Source: Burkholderiales bacterium (GTDB lineage: Bacteria > Pseudomonadota > Gammaproteobacteria > Burkholderiales > Burkholderiaceae_C). From it: 5,662 nucleotides of DNA. Under the pieces are notes generated by a model. That model saw nothing but the letters and a program-made list of their open reading frames with translations. It did no database searches and was not told where the DNA came from. Position numbers and translations under genes: made by a program. Positions 1 to 5,662 of the stretch are shown here, piece by piece (position 1 is the first letter of the stretch; every line of letters begins with the position of its first letter). The stretch is taken from contig JAABPT010000134.1 in assembly GCA_011391855.1 (NCBI GenBank), positions 1-5,662 on the forward strand. The letters run 5' to 3'.

Positions 1-1078
<1,078 letters not shown>

Positions 1079-1080
1079 CG

Positions 1081-1581
1081 TCATGTCTCCTGAAGCTTGT
1101 GCTTGACGATCTTGCCCATGGGCAGACCTTCGACGAGCGGCTTGCCCTTCATCGTGTAGCTGCGGCCGCGGAAGGCCACCAACGGCGCACCATGCTGGTT
1201 GTCGACCCGGATGTCGTAGACGCCCGTGCGGCCGGCCTTGGCCAGTTCGGTGGCTCGCGCGGTGAGCACGTCGCCCAGGCGCGCGGCAGCGACCAGGTTG
1301 ACGTCGAAGCCCGCGGCCACCGTCACTTCGTTGTAGGCATTGCAGGCGTAGGCAAAGGCCGTATCGGCCAGTGTGGTAACCAGGCCGCCGTGGCAGATAT
1401 CGTGGCCGTTGAGCATGTCCTCGCGCACGGTCATCGTCACCGTGGCCGTGCCCGGGCCCACGGCCACGACCTGCATGCCGAGCAGCTTCGAAGCGCGGTC
1501 GTCCTTCCACATCGCGTCGCGCGTGGCTTCGGCCACGCGCTGGGCCTCGGCGGCGTCGGCCGGGTGGGTGTGGGGCGACAT
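1081..1581 (-). CDS. paaI: Phenylacetate pathway hotdog thioesterase PaaI
   Basis: This 166-residue hotdog-fold acyl-CoA thioesterase belongs to the PaaI family. These enzymes hydrolyse phenylacetyl-CoA and hydroxylated or ring-modified CoA esters, and are thought to rescue CoA and remove dead-end intermediates of the pathway. The signature NGHDICHGG is at residues 58-66 and LADTAFAYACN at 71-81. H64, G65 and the candidate catalytic D73 have the His-to-Asp spacing (nine residues) I recall for E. coli PaaI. The N-terminus (about 1-35) carries the helix with MWKDDRASKLLGM. The protein exceeds a typical PaaI of about 140 residues because of N-terminal residues and a basic C-terminal tail after SYTMKGK (tail about 148-166). 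The ATG is preceded by AAGGA with a 9-nt spacer and lies two bases after the paaG stop. Its own stop abuts or overlaps the start of paaK. The reading frame stays open far upstream through paaG, but that part is a shadow; family alignment places the start here. Confidence 0.95.
   Translation of the reverse strand: MSPHTHPADAAEAQRVAEATRDAMWKDDRASKLLGMQVVAVGPGTATVTMTVREDMLNGHDICHGGLVTTLADTAFAYACNAYNEVTVAAGFDVNLVAAARLGDVLTARATELAKAGRTGVYDIRVDNQHGAPLVAFRGRSYTMKGKPLVEGLPMGKIVKHKLQET
1087..1091 (-). promoter_or_regulatory. Ribosome binding site deciding between two paaK starts
   Basis: AGGAG lies within the last codons of paaI. It is 2 nt from the ATG at 1084 and 8 nt from the ATG at 1078, so the second ATG has normal spacing. 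Because the site sits at the end of paaI, translation of the two genes is probably coupled. Confidence 0.6.
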
Positions 1582-1583
1582 GC

Positions 1584-2381
1584 TCAGCGGTCCTTGAAGA
1601 CGGCGGGCCGCTTGGCGAAGAAGGCCGCCACACCCTCGGCGAAGTCGTGCGCGGCGCCGAGTTCGCGCTGCGCCGCGGCTTCCAGCGCGAGCGCGTCGCC
1701 AAAGTCCGCCGGCATGGCGGTGTCCAGCACGCGGCGCGTTTCGGCGAGCGCCTTGCTGGGCATGCCTGCCAGACGGTCGGCCAGCGCGGCCACGGTCTCC
1801 ATCAGCAGCGCGTCGTCCACGCACTGCCAGATCAGGCCGATGCGCTCGGCATCCTCGGCCGGCAGCTTGTCGCCCGTCATCGCCAGGCCGAGCGCCCGCG
1901 CACGGCCCACCAGCCGCGGCAGCAGCCAGGTGCCGCCGCAGTCGGGCACGAGGCCGATCTTGCTGAAGGCCTGGATGAAGCTGGCGCTGCGCGCCGCCAC
2001 CACGAGGTCGCAGCACAGCGCCAGGTTGGCACCCGCGCCGGCGGCGACACCGTTGACGGCGGCGATCACCGGCACCGGCATCGAGCGCACGCGTGTGGCC
2101 AGCGGGCGGTAGAAGCGTTCGATGACGCCGCCCACGTCGACACCCTCCGCCATGGCGGGGTCGCGCAGGTCCTGCCCGGCACAGAAGCCGCGGCCGGCGC
2201 CGGTGATGACGACAGCGCGCACCGAAGCATCCGCCGCCGCGGCCTCCAGTGCCGGCAGCAACTGCGCGTGCATCGCCGCGGTGAAGCTGTTCAGCGTGGC
2301 CGGCCGGTTCAGCGTCAGCGTACGCACGGCGCCGCGGTCGGCGACCAGCACCAAGGCCTCGGTGGGAACGACATCGGTCAA
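1584..2381 (-). CDS. paaG: Ring-1,2-epoxyphenylacetyl-CoA isomerase PaaG
   Basis: PaaG is a cytoplasmic crotonase-fold isomerase that converts the ring-1,2-epoxide of phenylacetyl-CoA to the seven-membered oxepin-CoA. It also isomerises a double bond in the later beta-oxidation-like steps. With the TTG start the protein is 265 residues, matching the usual length of about 262. Visible motifs: LTLNRPATLNSF near the N-terminus; the first oxyanion-hole region GAGRGFCAGQD at 61-71; NGVAAGAGANLAL at 110-122; and GLVPDCGGTWLLPR at 143-156, with the catalytic Asp at 147 matching the PaaG aspartate in PDxGG. The C-terminal helix ends in AAFFAKRPAVFKDR. The start is chosen by family length and by GAAGG (2394-2390) 8 nt upstream of the TTG. 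A GTG at 2390 and an ATG at 2438 are in frame, but the ATG lies inside the operator, only about 16 nt from the predicted transcription start. First gene of paaG-paaI-paaK; the promoter, operator and leader hairpin are annotated separately. Confidence 0.94.
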   Translation of the reverse strand: MTDVVPTEALVLVADRGAVRTLTLNRPATLNSFTAAMHAQLLPALEAAAADASVRAVVITGAGRGFCAGQDLRDPAMAEGVDVGGVIERFYRPLATRVRSMPVPVIAAVNGVAAGAGANLALCCDLVVAARSASFIQAFSKIGLVPDCGGTWLLPRLVGRARALGLAMTGDKLPAEDAERIGLIWQCVDDALLMETVAALADRLAGMPSKALAETRRVLDTAMPADFGDALALEAAAQRELGAAHDFAEGVAAFFAKRPAVFKDR

Positions 2382-2389
2382 GGGGAACA

Positions 2390-2394
2390 CCTTC
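2390..2394 (-). promoter_or_regulatory. Ribosome binding site supporting the paaG TTG start
   Basis: GAAGG lies on the minus strand with 8 nt to the TTG at 2381. The other in-frame candidates are less well served. The GTG at 2390 would overlap this motif. The ATG at 2438 has only a GAAG 2 nt away and lies within the operator. Confidence 0.5.
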
Positions 2395-2396
2395 GA

Positions 2397-2433
2397 GCCA
2401 GCCCCGATGCACAGCGATGCATGCCGGGCTGGC
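2397..2433 (-). other. Leader hairpin in the paaG 5' untranslated region
   Basis: An 8-bp stem (GCCAGCCC at 2397-2404 with GGGCTGGC at 2426-2433) encloses a small asymmetric internal loop and an inner 5-bp stem (ATGCA 2407-2411 with TGCAT 2418-2422) closed by a six-base loop. The structure sits between the operator and the GAAGG ribosome binding site, so it would form near the 5' end of the paaGIK transcript. There is no U-tract, so it is not an intrinsic terminator. It could stabilise the mRNA, insulate the ribosome binding site, or be a DNA-level site. The function is unknown. Confidence 0.5.
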
Positions 2434-2436
2434 GGC

Positions 2437-2462
2437 ATTCTTCGACCGATCGGTCGAGGAAT
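2437..2462. promoter_or_regulatory. 26-bp palindromic operator, probable TetR-type (PaaR-like) repressor site
   Basis: The core CGACCGATCGGTCG (2443-2456) is a perfect 14-bp palindrome. It extends outward to 26 bp (ATTC... to ...GAAT) with a single mismatched base pair between the arms, at 2441/2458. The site overlaps the last bases of the predicted -10 and covers the predicted transcription start of paaG-paaI-paaK, the position expected of a repressor that blocks RNA polymerase. In betaproteobacteria phenylacetate genes are commonly controlled by a TetR-family PaaR that is released by phenylacetyl-CoA, and ACCGxxCGGT-like palindromes are typical of such regulators. Assignment to PaaR is inferred from the gene content; no regulator gene is in the window. 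Confidence 0.75.
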
Positions 2463-2490
2463 TCTAGGAGATGCGGCCAGCGACGATCAA
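2461..2490 (-). promoter_or_regulatory. Sigma-70-like promoter of paaG-paaI-paaK
   Basis: On the minus strand TTGATC (2490-2485) and TAGAAT (2466-2461) are separated by 18 bp. The -10 matches five of six consensus bases and the -35 four of six. The hexamers stand out in an otherwise very GC-rich stretch. The -35 overlaps the TGA stop of the upstream aminopeptidase gene. Transcription would start near the purine at 2454, inside the palindromic operator, giving a leader of about 73 nt to the TTG start of paaG. This is prediction from sequence only. Confidence 0.65.
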
Positions 2491-3878
2491 GCCCGTTCCG
2501 GAGCGGGTGCAAAACGCCGTTCGATGTAGTCCAGCAAGGTGCGCAGGGTCTGCCCCTCGCCGCCCACCGGCCGGCCCGGCCGCGCGGTGTCGTTCCAGGC
2601 GAAGAGGTCGATGTGCAGCCAGTCCAGGTCGGCCGGAACGAAGTCTTCCAGGAACAGCGCCGCGTTGATGGCGCCGGCCAGCGCATTGCGCCCGGTATTC
2701 ACCAGGTCGGCAATCTCGCTTTCGATGCCGGCGTGATAGCCCTTCCACAGCGGCAGGTGCCACAGTGGGTCGTGCAGCGCCAGGCCGCGGTCCACCAGCG
2801 CACGCGCCAGTTCCATGCGGCGGCAGAACAGCGCCGGCAACTGCGCGCCCAGCGCCACGCGCGCGGCACCGGTCAACGTGGCCAGGTCGATCATCAAGGC
2901 CGGCTGGCCCTCGGCGCCGTAGACCAGCGCGTCGCACAGCACGACGCGGCCTTCGGCGTCGGTATTGCCGATCTCGATGTGCAGCCCGGCGCGCGTCTTG
3001 AACACGTCGCCCGGTCGGTAGGCATTGCCGGCGATGGCGTTTTCCACCGCCGGGATCAGCAACTGCAGCCGCACCGGCAGGCCCAGCGCCATGACCATCT
3101 GCGCCAGCCCCAGCGCGTTGGCCGCACCGCCCATGTCCTTCTTCATCAGCCGCATGCCGTCGGCGCCCTTGATGTCCAGGCCGCCGCTGTCGAAGCAAAC
3201 GCCCTTGCCCACGATCACCAGCTTCGGGTCCTTGGGCCGGCCCCAGTTCAGCTCGATCAGCCGCGGTGCCCGCGTCGCGGCGCGGCCTACGGCATGGATG
3301 GCGGGGAAGCCGGCTGTCAGCAGCTTGTCGCCGACGATCTGCTTGAACGTGGCTCCGTGTTGGCGCGCCACCAGCTTCACGGCTTCGGCCAGTTCGGCCG
3401 GGCCCATGTGCTCGGCTGGGGTATTCACGAGGTCGCGTGTGGATGCGATGGCCGTGGCCATCAGCACGCCGCGCTGCGCCGCCGCCCCTGGCGGCAGGGC
3501 CAGCTGCGCCGGCACGCGCGGGGCCGCCTTGTAGAGGTCGAAGACGTAGCTGCCCAGCTCCCAGGAGAAGGCCGCCGCGGTGGCGTCGACGGCCAGGCCG
3601 GCGTCACCCAGGTGATAACGCCCGCTCGGCAGCGCCTTGGGCAGCGCCGCCAGCGCCCAGGGGTGGGCCGCGGCGTGCACGCCCGCCCACACCGCGGCCA
3701 GGCTGCCGTCGGACGCCGGCAGCAGCGCATGGGTGTCGGGTGCGCCGTTGAAGCCGCAGGTCTGCAGCCAGCGGCGCGCAGCGGGGTCGAGTGCGGCCGC
3801 GTGCGCAGCGAACTGTTCGCGGTCGGTGGCGTGGACGGGCACGCTGCCGCGGCCGGGTTTGGCAAGGTGGACGGTCAT
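2487..3878 (-). CDS. M17 family leucyl aminopeptidase
   Basis: This 463-residue protein is a peptidase family M17 (cytosol or leucyl aminopeptidase) metalloenzyme that removes N-terminal residues from peptides, normally as a cytoplasmic hexamer. The catalytic domain occupies roughly 140-455. The two-metal site is complete: K225, D230 (in CFDSGG), D248 (in KKDMGG), D307 and E309 (in the family signature NTDAEGR, 305-311). Catalytic K237 and R311 are also present. The spacings are identical to those of bovine lens aminopeptidase (K250, D255, K262, D273, D332, E334, R336). The N-terminal domain (about 1-130) is more divergent, and no signal peptide is visible. The ATG was chosen because upstream sequence in the same frame is Arg/Pro/Ala-rich and looks non-coding; no good Shine-Dalgarno precedes it. 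The stop overlaps the -35 of the paaG promoter. Which M17 subgroup it belongs to (PepA-like or PepB-like) cannot be settled here. A functional link to phenylacetate degradation is unlikely. Confidence 0.93.
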   Translation of the reverse strand: MTVHLAKPGRGSVPVHATDREQFAAHAAALDPAARRWLQTCGFNGAPDTHALLPASDGSLAAVWAGVHAAAHPWALAALPKALPSGRYHLGDAGLAVDATAAAFSWELGSYVFDLYKAAPRVPAQLALPPGAAAQRGVLMATAIASTRDLVNTPAEHMGPAELAEAVKLVARQHGATFKQIVGDKLLTAGFPAIHAVGRAATRAPRLIELNWGRPKDPKLVIVGKGVCFDSGGLDIKGADGMRLMKKDMGGAANALGLAQMVMALGLPVRLQLLIPAVENAIAGNAYRPGDVFKTRAGLHIEIGNTDAEGRVVLCDALVYGAEGQPALMIDLATLTGAARVALGAQLPALFCRRMELARALVDRGLALHDPLWHLPLWKGYHAGIESEIADLVNTGRNALAGAINAALFLEDFVPADLDWLHIDLFAWNDTARPGRPVGGEGQTLRTLLDYIERRFAPAPERA

Positions 3879-3969
3879 GGGGGCGGCTCGGGCGGGTGGA
3901 CGGGACAGTCGGCAACGAAAGACAAGTGCGGCCGCCGCAGGCTGCTGCTGCGCGCAGCCGCTGTGGCGA

Positions 3970-3988
3970 CTGGGTGGCGCGCACCCAG
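3970..3988 (-). other. Small hairpin upstream of the aminopeptidase gene
   Basis: A perfect 7-bp inverted repeat (CTGGGTG / CACCCAG) with a GCGCG loop lies in the roughly 206-bp gap between the SapC-family gene and the aminopeptidase. Nearby, 3947-3958 is a 12-bp palindrome, GCTGCGCGCAGC. No T-tract follows on the minus strand, so an intrinsic terminator is not supported. I found no convincing -35/-10 pair in this gap. In sequence this GC-rich such dyads can arise by chance. Confidence 0.25.
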
Positions 3989-4084
3989 CCGCAGGTGGCG
4001 CAGGTGCGGTGGGTGCTGCATCCGCCGGTTCGCCGCGCCGACGTGTTCGACGCGCCGAGCAGCTGAACGCGGCGGATGGTGGCG

Positions 4085-4879
4085 TCAGGCCGCCGCGCTG
4101 GCCGGGGCCTCGACCGCCACCGCGGCCGGTGCGGCGTCGGCGCCGGCCGTGCGTACGGCATGCCATTCCACCAGCCGGCGCATGTTGCCCAGCGACACCC
4201 AGTGCAGGTGCACCAGTCCGAGCACGCCGCTGCGGTGCAGTTCGGCCACCACCACGTCGGGCAGTTCGGTCATCTTCTTGTCGTCGACCGTCAGGAAGCC
4301 GTCCACCGAATGCTTGCGGCCGTCGGGCAGCGTGGCGTCGAAGCGCATCTCGCGCAGCACGCCCAGTTCGAGCAGGCGCTTGCCGACCAGGCGCGTGCGC
4401 TGGACCTCCTTCTCCAGGGTCTCCATCTGAGGCTGCACGGTCTTGAGCAAGGCCGCCGGCTGGCCGTCGGTTTCGAACACCGGCTGGCCGGCTTCATTGC
4501 CGACGCCGGCCCAGGCCATGTCGACGCAGATCGCAAACCGCTTGTCGTCGACACGCGCGATGCAAAAGGGATAGTGGCGCAGCACCAACGGCATGGACTG
4601 GGCGCGCCAGCGCCCGCCGTCGACGAACAGATTCTGGTTCTGCGCCAGGCCCAGCACGGCGACGGGGGCGATCTGGTCGCTGCCGTCGGCTTCCTTGCCG
4701 GCGCGAACGAAGACGATGGGAAATTCGCGGCAGATGTCGCCGAACTCGGCCGCCGCCACGAAGACGGCATTCAGCTTGTCGGCCACCGACCAGTCGGTGA
4801 CGGGCACCCGAAGCTTCAGCAGGCGGTGCTTGGCACTGTCCAGCGCCTCGGGCTGGCGATGCAGGTTCTGATTGATCAC
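4085..4879 (-). CDS. SapC family protein
   Basis: This 264-residue protein matches the SapC family, named after a gene in the Campylobacter fetus surface-array locus; its biochemical role is not established. Family-typical stretches: KLRVPVTDWSVADKLNAVFVAAAEF (about 22-46); the REFPIVFVRAG strand (51-61); VAVLGLAQNQNLFVDGGRW (73-91); MPLVLRHYPFCIA (96-108); the acidic ICVDMAW region near 117-123; and the helical QMETLEKEVQRTRLVGKRLLE segment (about 151-171). The last 20 residues form an Ala/Pro/Val-rich tail. No signal peptide or membrane helix is visible, so a cytoplasmic location is likely. The start is GTG, supported by GGAG 7 nt upstream, and it overlaps the stop of the CBS-domain gene by four bases (GTGA), so translation is probably coupled. 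Family assignment is confident from remembered motifs; the function remains unknown. Confidence 0.88.
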   Translation of the reverse strand: MINQNLHRQPEALDSAKHRLLKLRVPVTDWSVADKLNAVFVAAAEFGDICREFPIVFVRAGKEADGSDQIAPVAVLGLAQNQNLFVDGGRWRAQSMPLVLRHYPFCIARVDDKRFAICVDMAWAGVGNEAGQPVFETDGQPAALLKTVQPQMETLEKEVQRTRLVGKRLLELGVLREMRFDATLPDGRKHSVDGFLTVDDKKMTELPDVVVAELHRSGVLGLVHLHWVSLGNMRRLVEWHAVRTAGADAAPAAVAVEAPASAAA

Positions 4880-5662
4880 GCGTTTTCTCCAGTTTGTTCA
4901 GTGCGGGTGGCCAGCACCTTGTCGACACGCTTGCCGTCGAGGTCGACGACCTCGAAGCGCCAGTCCTCCCAGACCACGGTATCGGCCGTTCGCGGCAGGC
5001 GCCCGAGCAAAAGCATGATCATGCCAGCCAAAGTGTTGTATCTGCCACGGTCTTCCTCGGGCAGTTCCTTCAGGTGCAGCCGGTCCTTGAGCTCGGGCAC
5101 CGGGATCAGGCCGTCGAGCAGCCAGCCGCCGTCGGGACGCGACACGGCCCAGGCGTCCTCGTCGCTGAGCGCGGTGAACTCGCCGGTGATCGCCTCCAGC
5201 AGGTCGCGTTCGGTGATCACGCCCTGCACGGCGCCGTATTCGTCGACGACGAACACGAGGTCGGTGTCGATGCGGCGGAACTGCTCCAGCAGTTCCATGC
5301 CGTTCAGCGTTTCCGGCACGAACACCGGCGGCTGCATGTGGTCGGCGATATTCGGCCGTTCGCCGCGCGCCAGCGGCTGCAGCAGGCTGGCCACCACGAG
5401 CACGCCCTGCACGTCGTCGAGCGAGCCGCGGCACACCGGAAAGCGCGTGTGGCTGCTGGCAGCCATGCGCTCGAGCTGCGCCTCCAGCGATTCGGCCAAA
5501 TCGAGCCACTCGATCTCGGCGCGCGGGATCATCATCGACCCGATCTGGCGGTCGTCCAGGCGGAAGACGTTGCGCACCATCTGGTGCTCCTGCGCCTCGA
5601 TCACCCCCGCTTCGCGGCCTTCGTCGAGCTGGGCGGCGATCTCTTCCTCTGTGACGCTGGCG
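4876..5662 (-). CDS. CNNM/CorC-type hemolysin family protein, C-terminal part (5' end beyond window)
   Basis: The 261 visible residues are the cytosolic part of a TlyC/CorB-type membrane protein, a family linked to divalent cation (magnesium or cobalt) transport or resistance and historically called hemolysins. In order: a linker helix with VTEEEIAAQLDEGREAG (residues 3-19) and IEAQEHQMVRNVFRLDDR (21-38), typical of the segment after the DUF21/CNNM membrane domain; CBS domain 1 (about 43-100, starting MMIPRAEIEWLDL); CBS domain 2 (about 108-162, with VFVVDEYGAVQGVIT); and a CorC_HlyC domain (about 168-253, with GRYNTLAGMIMLLLGRLP). The linker implies that the N-terminal membrane domain, about 170-190 residues, lies beyond the right edge. 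A shorter CorC-like protein without it is less likely. The CBS pair suggests nucleotide-dependent control. The stop overlaps the GTG of the SapC-family gene. Confidence 0.92.
   Translation of the reverse strand, partial: ASVTEEEIAAQLDEGREAGVIEAQEHQMVRNVFRLDDRQIGSMMIPRAEIEWLDLAESLEAQLERMAASSHTRFPVCRGSLDDVQGVLVVASLLQPLARGERPNIADHMQPPVFVPETLNGMELLEQFRRIDTDLVFVVDEYGAVQGVITERDLLEAITGEFTALSDEDAWAVSRPDGGWLLDGLIPVPELKDRLHLKELPEEDRGRYNTLAGMIMLLLGRLPRTADTVVWEDWRFEVVDLDGKRVDKVLATRTEQTGENA

Noticed and set aside
1081..2412. A 443-codon minus-strand frame suggesting a fusion upstream of PaaI
   Set aside because: Only the last 166 codons encode PaaI. The upstream part is an out-of-frame reading of paaG, rich in Arg/Gly/Ala, and lacks any domain.
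3947..3958. 12-bp palindrome GCTGCGCGCAGC as an operator or terminator
   Set aside because: Short GC-only palindromes are common at this base composition. There is no T-tract, adjacent promoter or second copy.
3791..4161. Possible small genes in the gap before the aminopeptidase (plus-strand 91 codons; minus-strand Cys-containing frame)
   Set aside because: Both are low-complexity Arg/Ala/Pro/Gly frames that extend into neighbouring coding sequence. They lack a ribosome binding site and show no recognisable domain; the cysteine clusters do not fit a zinc-ribbon spacing.
1647..4430. A 927-codon plus-strand open frame
   Set aside because: It runs antisense through paaG, the promoter/operator region, the aminopeptidase and part of the SapC-family gene. 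Its product is a His/Arg/Gln/Gly/Ala-rich string with no domain. It is an expected shadow of GC-rich minus-strand genes.
4784..4799. Inverted repeat CACCGAC-CA-GTCGGTG, resembling half of the paa operator
   Set aside because: It lies inside the coding sequence of the SapC-family gene, over its conserved VTDWSVADK segment, so protein constraint explains it. It is interrupted and not near a promoter.

Overview
The window is a GC-rich, densely coded bacterial segment in which all five recognisable genes lie on the minus strand. Codon use, the gene families and the phenylacetate gene order point to a betaproteobacterium, most likely Burkholderiales. That placement is inferred from general resemblance; no phylogenetic marker is present. 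Read in the direction of transcription (high to low coordinates), the window holds two blocks.

Block 1 (5662 to about 2487): the C-terminal two thirds of a CNNM/CorC-type 'hemolysin family' membrane protein (two CBS domains plus a CorC_HlyC domain; the N-terminal membrane part lies beyond the right edge). Its stop codon overlaps by 4 nt the GTG start of a SapC-family protein. A gap of about 206 bp follows with one small hairpin and no recognisable promoter. Next comes an M17 (leucyl) aminopeptidase with every canonical metal and catalytic residue in place.

Block 2 (2490 to 1): a phenylacetate-degradation operon, paaG-paaI-paaK, packed with 2-nt or overlapping junctions and running off the left edge inside paaK. 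PaaK activates phenylacetate to phenylacetyl-CoA. PaaG isomerises the ring-1,2-epoxide to the oxepin. PaaI hydrolyses stalled or toxic CoA thioesters and returns free acid and CoA. The paaABCDE epoxidase genes are not in the window and may lie beyond the left edge (inference).

The most informative non-coding stretch is the roughly 105 bp between the aminopeptidase and paaG. It contains a sigma-70-like promoter (TTGATC-18-TAGAAT) whose -35 overlaps the aminopeptidase stop codon. A 26-bp near-perfect palindrome overlaps the -10 and the predicted transcription start, which is the layout of a TetR-type (PaaR-like) repressor site. A stable two-tier leader hairpin follows, just upstream of the likely ribosome binding site and TTG start of paaG. 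No undescribed multi-gene system is evident; the novelty here is regulatory detail. The long plus-strand open frames are antisense shadows of GC-rich genes.
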